The position numbers and the translations under genes are program-made. The notes beneath the pieces were generated by a model. It saw nothing but the letters and a program-made list of their open reading frames with translations. It was not told the DNA's origin and did no database searches. From the NCBI RefSeq assembly GCF_901709675.1, contig NC_051099.1:7688001-7752000 (forward strand): 64,000 nucleotides of DNA, written 5' to 3'. Each line of letters starts with the position of its first letter. The first letter of the stretch is position 1. This DNA comes from Syngnathus acus (taxonomy: Eukaryota > Chordata > Actinopteri > Syngnathiformes > Syngnathidae). Of this stretch, positions 1 through 16,686 are shown piece after piece.

Positions 1-403
1 CACATAAACACTAATGTAGACTGTAAATATCAAGTCTGATTCTTGGATCAATAATAAGCTTTGAGAAAAGCTGATACCATCTCTTGGAATGTGTTGAGGA
101 ATCCAAAGATTGGCCCGGTCCAATTAATATAGATATAGGCATAATAAAGATATCAAGATTGACTCAATTAATGTTACTTGCGTTGACTTTATAGCTCAGT
201 TACACCAGATGAACAATCTGCTGTCCTTCTGTTCTGCAGGGGATGTCTCCTGTTACTTTATTTAGCCTACAGATACTGAAAACACAGAAAAGAGATGGGT
301 CATACACACTGTGGGATTTTACTTTAGAACCTACAGAGTGACTGATGCTAAAGGGAAAACACAGAAGTAACAATCAGAGTATAATTGACTTGTAAAGTGA
401 CTC

Positions 404-1621
404 TTAGATAAATTGCACAAGAACTATAATCCTCATAACAACCACAGTATTGATGATAATGGTTGTAGCTGTAGACCCTGAAGCAACAATTAGAGGGGAG
501 AATTGATGAGTTTTGTAGTATGTTAAGGCCCCAAAGCTACTTACGGCATGATAAAGCACAGTCGCAGATGCAAGGGATACACTGAGAGAAGAAACGCTTC
601 CAGCCGGTCTCCTTCTTCTTGCAGTTGTGTATCTGAGCGCAGCCTTGTTTGGGAGGACCCGAGTAGCTTTTATATTCACAGGTAGCGTTGCAGGTTCCAT
701 TGAGTTCCCTCTCACTGATTTCAATGGACCCCTTTTTGCACATTCCTACAAATAAGATTGAGGGAGGGGGCAATTATAAGAGGGAGAAATAGTGCTGCAG
801 TGTTTTGATACCATAGTGTTTACATACTGAGGCAGAAAGGTTTCGGCGTCCATAGGCCATTAGATTGGCAAGTCCGGGTGTCGTTTCCCACTAGCATGAA
901 GCCAGGAAGACAGGAGTACCTCAGTACAGATCCCACCCACCAGTCATCTCCATCCACCATTCCATTAAAATCCACATCTGGCTTCCCGCAGTTCACTATC
1001 ATCAAATGTAAAAAGCATAAGACCAAGCTATATACTAATTAGGACTCAAGTGTCCTTTTATTCTCGCATTACCTCTGCACAGAGACTTGTAACCCAGCCA
1101 GCAGCAGCTTGAGTCGCCACAGGGATCTCGCTTGAGTTCATGGTGGCGCGCCTTGCAGCCCGGCAGACAAAGTGGGGCTGTCCCTGACCAGTAGAGGTCA
1201 CCTAGGAAATCTGGTTGGCCAATCCATTCGGTGTCACCTACTGGAAACACTTTGGTTACTTTTTTTTTTAAATAACATCTACGGCAGTGACAGGTGACTA
1301 GATAAAATTGTTGAAGATCTGCACGTGACTGTCTTTCTTCAATTCCTGCAAATATGCTGCATTAGTTAGCTAGCTGTGCAGGGCTAGATTTCACAATCAC
1401 ACTCGGGTGAATGATACTGCACTAAGACAAAATGTAACTTCAAGCAGACAAGAGTTCATCTAAAACAGTTCCCGTCATGAACTCAGCTTTATCAGCAAAG
1501 TAAACAGAGCAGCAGAATTGATCTTACCACTAACTTCTACCTCTTCGATCCATTCAGACACCTGAGAAGTTGCACTCTGCAAGGATGTAAAAAACAGCAG
1601 CAGCAGGGGATGAAACCTCAT
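404..1621 (-). CDS. Small secreted or membrane-anchored protein with one sushi (CCP) domain
   Basis: I do not recognise the gene by name. Five exons join in frame (1621-1528, 1240-1073, 995-828, 745-545, 477-404) and give about 234 residues. The first ~20 residues (MRFHPLLLLFFTSLQSATSQ) are a typical signal peptide. Exon 2 is cysteine-rich (CLPGCKARHHELKRDPC, then SSCCWLGYKSLC). Exon 3 is a sushi module opening NCGKPDVDFNG, with YSCLPGF and a closing CQSNGLWTPKPFC. Exon 4 is again cysteine-rich (GTCNATCEY, CIPCICDCALSC). Exon 5 ends in a hydrophobic tail (TTIIINTVVVMRIIVLVQFI) after a small-residue stretch STATT, which could be a GPI signal or a C-terminal membrane anchor. All internal introns are phase 1, usual for extracellular modules. 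Sushi modules mediate protein binding in complement and adhesion proteins; the role here is unknown. Exon structure is well supported, the function is not. Confidence 0.72.
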
Positions 1622-1626
1622 TGCAT

Positions 1627-4280
1627 TTCCGCTCCTTTGCAACGTTTCTGGCAAACCCTGCAGATCTGGGAAGTCAGTCGAGTCATGATGTTCAGTAAGG
1701 AGTCAATCCATTACGGTCCTTACACATTAGCTGAGACAGGAGAGCTGAGTGAAGACGATGGGAGTAACACACTAAGCTTCTGTGTGTAGCCTAATCTTTT
1801 AAACATGCAATACCTCTAATGTTGTGTTTCTGGGGCAAGCAGCAATAATTAAAATCTTTTATTTCATTTTTTTGCATTTGAACGCAGCAAATCTAATGAA
1901 ATTCTAAAAATAGCTTACCTGTATGAGGTCTAAAATGTTTTCCTCATCACTGACAGGTTCGGGTTAACTACGAGCTGCAATAAAGCAAAAGTGTCGCCAG
2001 GGGGCGCAGTAAAACACTGCACAATACAACAAACGCACTCCAAGCAATGTTTAACTACCAGTCAGGGGTCACCATTTACCAGAGTAATACTGATATTGAA
2101 GATCTACACTTGCCTGACTTCAGTCAGCCGGGGTGGGCTTCATTTCCTTGCAACCCTGAATGGAATAAGCAGTTAAAAAATACAAATGGATAATGAAGAA
2201 CAAGCATTTCACAGTACCATTTTTAAAACTGCCATTTAATTTAAGTTTCGCGTATAGTAGATAAACACAACAATGTGGTAGGCATAACATATCGCATCAT
2301 AGTGTGGATGCCATTTTCTTGATCCTTCATGTTCCGGAAAATTAACAAACACCAATGTGGCGATGCTATATGGGAGGTAGGATGCATAGGATGAATGAAT
2401 TCAAGTTATAATTCCATAAAAATACAGACAATCTAGTTGTCTACAACGTTGACAAACAAGATAGGAGCGGAGGTTTGCCTAATATAGACTTGTCATTTTG
2501 ATGGGAAAATGATACAACTTTACAATCACATCTTACCAGTTACATTCAGTTGAGCTAGAAACAAAAGTGCCTTGAGTCATCATTCTTCCAAAATCATCAC
2601 TATTCTTATACGGATGTAATTGGGTCAAGATTAGAACAGTGCTGCTGCCCAGTCTTTTTTTGCACGTTTTGCAATTTCATTAGATCATGAAATTCGTCTC
2701 AATATCAAGTGTGTTATGGGTTGAGCAAAACAAAGATTTCCAAAGGTGAAAATAAATGTGTATAGTATAGTCCAAAGATGATTTATTGGCATTTCTTTTT
2801 CGTCCTGCACAAACAGTAGTTGCCCAAATCAAGGCAGAATAGTTTACATCATTCAGTGGATATGTTACCACATGTAACAGGGTATGAATACAGTTAGACT
2901 GAAGAATACACTTGTAAAAGCACCACACTGGTCATATGGAACACGCCATTTAGAGAACATTATCGCCAGTGTTTGACACAGTATTCAAATATTCGAAAAA
3001 TATATGTTCATCAAATAAACCAGTATACCTAATAATTGTATAAATTATTATTAAAAGTAACAAGCATTTTTTTTTTTTTAATGTAACGTTACCAAAGTTG
3101 AAGCAAGGTTGGTTTAATGTCTTTTTGTGATATGTGTAACCTACTTCGCCTGATCCGAATTTGTGGTCAGACTATGCTAACGTTACAATTATTTGACTAA
3201 GCAATTGCACAAGTTTAGCTTCTGAGGAATTTCCTGAACGTTTCATTACTCAGTAATGTCTGTCTTTCATCTATCGACGTGAACACTCAGGCAAACTGTA
3301 CTGAGTTCATTAGTCACCAAACAAAAATGTTCCAGAACACACAAAAGAAATGTACAAGTGCAACTGACATATAAATACTGATCAGCGCCAGATATTAAAG
3401 CTCTAAAATCCAAACAGGCCAAGCCTTTTTTTATGATTACATTTGACACTTGGATAATGATGAAGCAGTTTGATAGCACTTTGAGGGGTATTTTCATAAA
3501 TATGAAAACTGATACAAAATATATTTTGTCTTAATTTTTATGCATATTTAGACAAAGCATTTCATAAATAGGCATTTCTTTAAAATTAGGGTTGGTTTTT
3601 ATTTTAGCAGCAAATACTATTGTAACCAACTTGATAAAATTGCACATTGTACCATAGGCAACCATCATCTTATGATGAGACACAATATTCACCAATCTAT
3701 TAAATTAAAGGCAATTTTAGTTCATGATTGAGGATGAAGTAATCAATGCTTATATGAAGAAAAAAATGGAGTGTTTTCTTTTTTATGGAAATGTGAGCCA
3801 CTAAAGCGGAAAAAAAATATATGCCAGCTTGTTTGTTCAGTTCATCAACACTGTGCTAAAATTAATGATGACGCTACAAGAAGATCAGAAGTGATCATTG
3901 ATTAGCTTCAGCACTGGATACTGTCATGGCTGGAAACAGCGGGATCCTCTCGATAGGTTGGCACGGAATGATACATTATTGGAGGTAGCAGGCCAATTGT
4001 ATTGCAATCCATTAAATTTGAAAAGTCATCAACCACATTTGATGCGGTGAGGTGCTGAGCGTTGTACATTCTACAATTTTTAATTTTCTTTTTTTATTTC
4101 CCTTTCCTCGTTCATGCTACTGTGTTCTTTCTTAAATATTACCCTAGCTCCTTATGAGAAAAGAAAAACAATTCCTGGTTTTTCTTTAACCTCATAATAA
4201 AAAAAACTCATTGAGAATTCGTTGGAACCTGTGACTCGTAGCCTAACGACTCACCATTTTCAACTTCCTGCTTCAAAGTG
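1627..4280. other. Intergenic, no gene recognised
   Basis: This is AT-rich sequence between the sushi gene start and the slc25a35 stop. Short open frames here match no family I know and lack splice logic. The part nearest 4280 is probably the slc25a35 3'UTR: a minus-strand AATAAA reads at 4093-4098, about 185 bases past the stop. Confidence 0.5.
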
Positions 4281-8419
<4,139 letters not shown>

Positions 8420-9535
8420 TATAAGACACCCGCGTGGGATTCCGACGAAGTTTTTTGCCTCTATTTTACTGAACCCGATTGCCCTTCATCCCGGACAGCG
8501 GGTTCTCCTCCCCTTCCATAGTGAGGAAGCGTTATTTGCTTATACGCATGCGCGAGACAGACGCACCAATCGCCTTCCCCGAGAGAAAGATTGCTTCATG
8601 AACGACTGGTTAAATCGGAATTCTGAGTGACGAAAACGTTATCTTTTTGTCAAAACCTGACATTTAAACAGTGGTGTGTAGACTTCTTACATCCACTGTA
8701 CCAAAGTGTGACAAGTATAGGTAAAGTAAATGTCTGAGGGTTAATGGTGGTAGGACATGGGTTGAGTTTCAGCACACCTTTACATTTAATCTGCTGAAGG
8801 TGATTTAAACTCAGCCGCTTGTGGAGGCTTGGCAATTTCTCAACTGTGCTTGTGCCTGAGTCACAGGATTTGAAAATACAATTTGTAATTTTACAGATTA
8901 TTTCATGGGCTACTTCACTTTCAAGGCGCTGCATATTTCCACATGTAATGTCAATATCAATATTCAACAGTAATGTCAAATTTAGACCACTACAAATCAC
9001 TTGCAAGAATGTTATCATAGAAATATGCTTTCTCTGGAAGTGTTTGCTTGGAATGGTTATTAACACCCAGTTAGTTGATAACTTAGTAAAAGAAAACCCA
9101 TATCCTACTAGTTACACTAATAGCTTCTGTCAAGTGGCCCCACGTGTAATCCTGGCCACCAAAGGAAGCACCAAACTGGATTTCAGGCGCACAGAAAAGC
9201 TCCACCCAATGAGTCTTTCCTTCACTACACTGTGTGAGGGGGCGAGGAGACATTCTTCATAGTGGAGATGCTCAAGACCACCTATACTTGTTAATGGAGG
9301 ACCAAGGAGCAGCAAAAATAATATTAAATTGGTCATCGGTTGAGACTGCAGCAGAAAGTTAAGGTAGGTGCTACTCAATATTCATCAAAATGGACGTCAA
9401 ATATTGAAGGGAATAAATGGACTGTCAGCATTGCTATTAAGATGTAATATATATTTAAAAATGTTGTATTACACATAAAACATATTATGACATTATTATT
9501 ATGATTGATTTAAACTGCAATTTAGATGAGCAAGT

Positions 9536-9560
9536 ATTCTTGACGGCGGCCGTCAAGAAT
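9536..9560. repeat. Perfect 25-bp palindrome upstream of grk1
   Basis: ATTCTTGACGGC and its exact reverse complement GCCGTCAAGAAT flank a single central G. The core GACGGCGGCCGTC is GC-rich in an otherwise AT-rich region. It lies about 675 bases before the grk1 start codon. It could be a site for a dimeric factor or a cruciform former; no family is recognised. Confidence 0.9.
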
Positions 9561-9614
9561 TTGAAGGCAGAAATTCTCACTTTTGCATCATTAAGTCAAT
9601 AAACTGAATCGCCA

Positions 9615-9703
9615 TCAATTCCTCTCAGGAATAATCTTTTATATTTTTTTATTTTGGGGGTTATTGCCCAAAATACTTTCCTTTGGTTCCTGAGAGGAAT
9701 TGA
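9615..9703. repeat. Inverted repeat, 17-bp arms, 55-base AT-rich loop
   Basis: The arm at 9615-9631 (core CAATTCCTCTCAGGA) is the exact complement of 9687-9703 (core TCCTGAGAGGAATTG). The loop is AT-rich with a T run. The transcript would fold into a hairpin of small-RNA-precursor size, but nothing shows that it is transcribed. Confidence 0.85.
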
Positions 9704-9749
9704 GGGTAATTAAAATAAAATACACAGACATTGGTACTGAATGGATGAT

Positions 9750-9844
9750 GGGATTAGATTTGTTTAAAAAGAATGTGGGTTAATTACCGCTGAGGCCAAT
9801 CATCTGTAAATCGCAAGTATCAACAGTCAGTGTTAATTGGATTA
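9750..9844 (+). promoter_or_regulatory. Candidate CRX/OTX sites upstream of grk1
   Basis: GGGATTA occurs at 9750-9756, and GGATTA at 9839-9844 directly after TTAATT. GGATTA is the core bound by CRX/OTX homeodomain factors that drive photoreceptor genes, and grk1 is such a gene. A CCAAT sequence lies between them near 9795. Six-base matches arise by chance, so this is suggestive only. Confidence 0.3.
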
Positions 9845-10233
9845 TGTAGAAAGAGGGTGGCACTTGCACTATCAATTGAAACAAGTGTTCCAGGTCAAGA
9901 GATTTACACCCAGGAAGTCTTAATTAAACAATCCACTTTTCCTGTCCCATTTTGTTTTTTCACCTCGTTAGTATTTGGACAGTAGGGTGCAGCACAGGAC
10001 AAGACGCTGTTTCCTCTGATGCACAATTGAAAGAGAGCCAAAGCATGAGAACAATATGCCTTTACAGAGATAACATTCGGCATTAGTTAATGGGGGTTAT
10101 CGTGGTTGGATTTTAAAGTGGAGGAGAATTGTACTGCTTGACCAAATGTTTAATCACAGTGGCATGGTAGTTTACTGTAATTGGGTTGGCTTTCTTATCC
10201 TTTTTACATGTTGCAGGCAAAAGTCGAGCGAGC

Positions 10234-12703
<2,470 letters not shown>

Positions 12704-12903
12704 AGTAGAATGTGTTTATTGATTTATTTTTGCTAAATAAGACTGTCAAAATAGCAAAAACCTCTGTCGGTGTGGAGCGGTCCAATTTTACACCACGGTT
12801 CGAGAGCTTCAACAAAAAATGCTGACAAATGATTACTATCTTAGTCAAGTTTTTTTAAATTCAACTCCTGTTGCAGCTCTCATGAAATTGTGCAGATGTA
12901 CCC

Positions 12904-12909
12904 AATAAA
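12904..12909 (+). terminator. Probable grk1 poly(A) signal
   Basis: AATAAA lies about 200 bases after the grk1 stop codon and is the first such hexamer on the coding strand there. Confidence 0.5.
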
Positions 12910-15005
12910 ATGTCCCGGAAGCATACAACTGTAGTATTAAATATAGTACATTGATCTTTAGCTATAGTGAAACTGTATATATGTATGTACCACAATAATA
13001 CAACATTGTTTAAAAAGAAAACTGTAATGAGCATGAACTTGTAATTTCATTGTTGCATGTGTGGACTGTTAGCTTCATAAATATAATGCACAACAACTAA
13101 GGTACAGTAAATGTTCTTTCAATATGTCATAGCTAGAAGCACAATGAATAAAATTTTGCTGAGCATACATATGTGTCCCTCTCCACTGTTCAGGGAAGGT
13201 GCAAGGTCTCTAAGAGAACACAGGTCACGTGGAAATCTGATCCAGCCCGGCATTAACCTTTTGCCTTTACTTTCAGTATGTGCAGTCTGATATCTTCTAT
13301 TGTGAGCGATTCTGCACAAACGAGTGATTTATTGCCTGACTTCAACCGACTGAATGCTGCAAAGGATGCATGCATTAGTGATCTTCAAATCACGTTTATG
13401 CACACCTGACGGAGGGACAAAAAGCAGCAGTCATGGTGATGAATCACCTCACCGAAACTCGTCGCATAGTCAAATAATGACTGTTCCAACGCATACACAC
13501 TATTTAAATATAATTTGGCAACCCAACGTAAGCCTTTCGCATACTTGTCACACACAGCCATCAGGCAAGTGACGGGGACGTGTTCAAAAAGAGGAACAGA
13601 TACGTTTTTGAACGCCCAAAAAAACAAAAAGATTCAAGGCCACTTCTCCATTGAGCAGCGGGGTCAACGGGGACACGAGGGAACGCTTATTTCAGAAGAT
13701 GAAGGGAAGGGCAAGGAAATAAAATATTAACAGAAATTTGATTATGATTTAAAGCCTGAATGTCTACTCAATATTGTAGATATACGGCGGAACTTTGAAC
13801 TTTCCCGCAGATTACTTGACAACAGTAGAAAAATAGATAAGATAAGATAAGATACAGACTAAAACCATAAAAAGAAACAGACACATTTTAATGTTTATAA
13901 TATTGCATGACACCCCAAACTATCCTCTAAAATATCTCTTACTTTTGCACAATTCCATATTCTGACTTTTATAAATAAAAATAAATTAATATTTTTGTGG
14001 TACTGGCCAATTTCTTTTAATGGACATCAGTATAGGACAGTACGTCCACGAACTATTTGGAAAAGGACAGACATCATTGTTGAATCTATAAGCTTCAGTA
14101 GAAAAAAAAATCATTTACCTAGCCCACAATTTCAATGCATCTTTTGTGTTTCATATTTGTTAATGCTTAACTGGTGCTAAGATAGACACTTTGCCTGACA
14201 CAGGTTTCAATGTATGCTCTGCCCTCTATTCACTCCACTTAATTTATTAATATTTGCTCATGGAACTTGAAATAACCTCTTGAAAATCCCAAACTACCAA
14301 TTGTCCAAAGAGGGAGGAGACAAGATCATGGTCATGATGAAAATCCAAGTAAATTCACAGAGATTAAAATATTTCCCAAAATCTCACATTTCACTTGTGC
14401 TGACTTCATTTATCAATAACTAAGGCAGCATTTTTTTGTTAAAAAATGGTGACTATAATACATTTAATTCATTCATATTACTGAAGTCATATAAAATTAT
14501 CTTAAATATCTTGTCAATTAGGTTTAATAAAATGCTAATACAACATATAAAGTGCCTCTAATGGCAGATCTAGATTGCAAATTTAAAGACTGACACAGAA
14601 TCCCAGTAAATTTCACAAATAGTTACATAACATAAAGCAGTGTAATGTATTTGACAAAATTTCGCCTCTGCAAGATCAAAAAGTGTGTGTGGATGTGCGT
14701 GTGTGTGCATGTGTGTGTGCGTGTGTGTTGGGGGGAGTTCCTTGTATGCTTACATTTCTACAGTAACGTGCCAGGCACGTGAAATGTAATCAATTTTGGG
14801 CGGGAATAGCAGACATATCATGTAACTACAGCCAACAAATCAATGTTCAAATTAGTCCCAGTATGTTTGAGTGCATGAGGAAAAAAAACCTGCGTGCACT
14901 TCGAAATGTACATTAGATACACAAGTTGCCATTAGAGCTCCTTAGAAGGTGAAACCTCATCTGGTTAGCTAGAGAACATTACTTGTGGAGAACATTACTT
15001 GCAAA
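12910..15005. other. Intergenic between grk1 and the claudin exons
   Basis: No gene recognised. The segment is AT-rich with a short GATAA-type tandem run near 13835-13852 and a GT-rich simple repeat at 14683-14729. The last few hundred bases should contain the promoter for the first claudin exon. Confidence 0.5.
14683..14729. repeat. GT-rich microsatellite
   Basis: An interrupted (GT)n run with GGAT, GC and CAT interruptions, about 280 bases upstream of the first claudin exon. It is likely length-polymorphic. Confidence 0.85.
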
Positions 15006-15222
15006 ATGAGGGACATTGTTGAAATTACAGCACTTGTACTTGGTTTTCTCGGCTGGATCATGGTTTTTATATCATTAGAACACCAGTATTGGAAAGAATC
15101 CACCACAGATGGTAGTGTAATTACAACCTCAGCAATATATGAGAACTTGTGGATGTCTTGCGCTAGTGATTCTACTGGGACTTATGACTGCCGAGAATTT
15201 CCATCCCTTTTTGCCCTACCTG
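15006..15222 (+). CDS. cldn15: Alternative first coding exon of the claudin-15-like gene (exon 1a)
   Basis: The exon starts at ATG 15006 and ends at a good donor (CCTG|GTAAGT). It is 217 bases long with phase 1 exit, exactly like the first exon at 16687. It encodes transmembrane helix 1 and most of extracellular loop 1: YWKESTTDGSVITTS, then the claudin signature [17 protein letters not shown]. The two loop cysteines, the W and the NLW motif are intact, as are acidic residues at positions linked to cation selectivity in claudin-15 (YENLW, ASDS, REFPS). No own second exon is seen before 16687, so it most likely splices to the exon at 17745, making a second isoform that differs only in helix 1 and loop 1. 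Alternatives are the remains of a tandem gene copy or a dead exon; absence of stops and conserved splice phase argue against decay. Confidence 0.75.
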
Positions 15223-16686
15223 GTAAGTAAAGTTTTTATATTTTAAAAACAAAAATGTTGTTAAAAAATATACTGATGGCTTTTCACGTGCTCAGGCTTC
15301 AACATTACATTTGCATGTAAAGTAATGATGATTCAGCTGTAGGTTAAAGCTGAGTGTGCATTTTCTTTATACCTCATTAGAACTGGTTGATATTGCAAAA
15401 CAAGAAATGTAGTTAGTTCACGATATGATTTAGTATAATGTATTTGATGATGTAAATAGGTATCAAGACAATACTTTGAATATTTTAACTTTGCAAAAGA
15501 AAAGCAACTTCACTTTGATTGAGCTACTAATGGTAATTTCAATTTTCTTCCAAATGACAAAACTAATCTGAATTAAAATTAAATTCTTTATTTTCGCTGG
15601 ACAGTATTGTTATTTTTTTTAATGTAAAGTAAATGAGTGATTTTTTTTCTGACATTACTGTATTTACTTTTTCCTGCACATAATTTCAACAAATCATCTG
15701 TAATGAACTTTAGTCCAAAACATTTTATAAAACTTCTATTTAAAATCGTATTGCAAATAGCTTAATTTTGTCCAATTTTATGATCTCATATGATTTAATA
15801 TGAAGAAATTGGGATTATTTTTTTAATTCACGAGGGAAACCAATTCCGTTAATCAATTTCTGTAAGTGGCACACAATCAGTTCTGAATAGCTAATATTAC
15901 TGAGTTCATAAGCAAAATGTATTGAAACTCTAAAAAAAAAACCTTTGGATTATTTAAATACACTTTTTTTTCAAAAGGACAATCAAGCAATTTCATATTT
16001 TAATTTTCACATTAAAAAAAAGTACATGTCAAGTCAGATCATCATCAAATTTCACATGTAAAATATGACATTATCTCCTCCAAACCATATATACACAAAT
16101 TTCAAACCTTTAACATGTCTGCAGGATGCGAGTAAACATTTAAACCAGAAAAAATGCCCCCCCCCCCTTTTTTTTTTTTTTTTTTTTTTAAGCAAATGGT
16201 TTTTTATCAGTGGGTAGGTTCTTTTTTTTTTTTTTTTTTTTATCAGTGGGTGGGAACGTGTTGATGCGCCCACACCCCTCACGGCCAATGACGTTCCACA
16301 TCATCCCTCAGGCATTGGAGCCCAACTGGGACTTGGATCCCATCAGTACTGACAAGAGATTTATTGACAGTGTTCAAAGAGATTGTCAGAAGGTGACAAA
16401 TGGCTCTGAGTCTATAGACGTTAGACGGCGGGTGTCGAGGTTCAACCTCACTTCCCTTGAGTTGGGTAAACAAGTGCACTTTTGAAAAAGGTTCAACAGA
16501 TCTCATAGAAATCATAAGTGGGCAGTTTGGGATTAATCATTAATAAGGAGGTTTCTGTGGCACACTGAGAACGCTGGGCCAGAGAAAAACAACACGTTTA
16601 TTCTTGAAGATAGTTTAGTCAGGCGAGATTGGTAAGAAGCTTTTCTGGAAAGCTCTAAGACAGGCTGGATCAAGCACGATAGAGTT
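15223..16686. other. Spacer between the two claudin first exons
   Basis: This 1.46 kb AT-rich segment holds no claudin exon 2-5 that I can find, so exon 1a has no private downstream exons here. It contains the C/T homopolymer block at 16147-16241. The exon 1b promoter must lie near its right end. Confidence 0.55.
16147..16241. repeat. Poly-C / poly-T block with a short tandem copy
   Basis: A run of C passes into ~23 T, then a GTTTTTTATCAGTGGGTAGG segment is followed by a second T run and another TTTATCAGTGGGTGGG. This is a small tandem duplication of a T-run plus its flank, probably by slippage. Confidence 0.8.

Larger units (their letters stand above)
8420..10233. other. Region between slc25a35 and grk1; no supported gene
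   Basis: This segment holds the slc25a35 promoter (right of 8419) and the grk1 upstream region. There are open frames of up to ~147 codons on both strands at 8650-9380. One minus-strand frame starts at an in-frame ATG near 9333 with a leader-like stretch (MTNLILFLLLLGPPLTSIGG), but I cannot splice it into a recognisable protein. Two notable inverted repeats and possible photoreceptor factor sites are listed separately. Confidence 0.4.

Noticed and set aside
8650-9378. Open frames on both strands between slc25a35 and grk1, one with a leader-like start
   Set aside because: I could not join them with good splice sites into a protein of any known family, and opposite-strand frames of similar length coexist. 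Left as unassigned.
16210-16485. Open frame starting with a long Phe run at 16.2 kb
   Set aside because: It is a translation of the poly-T tract running on into the upstream region of claudin exon 1b. No family similarity.
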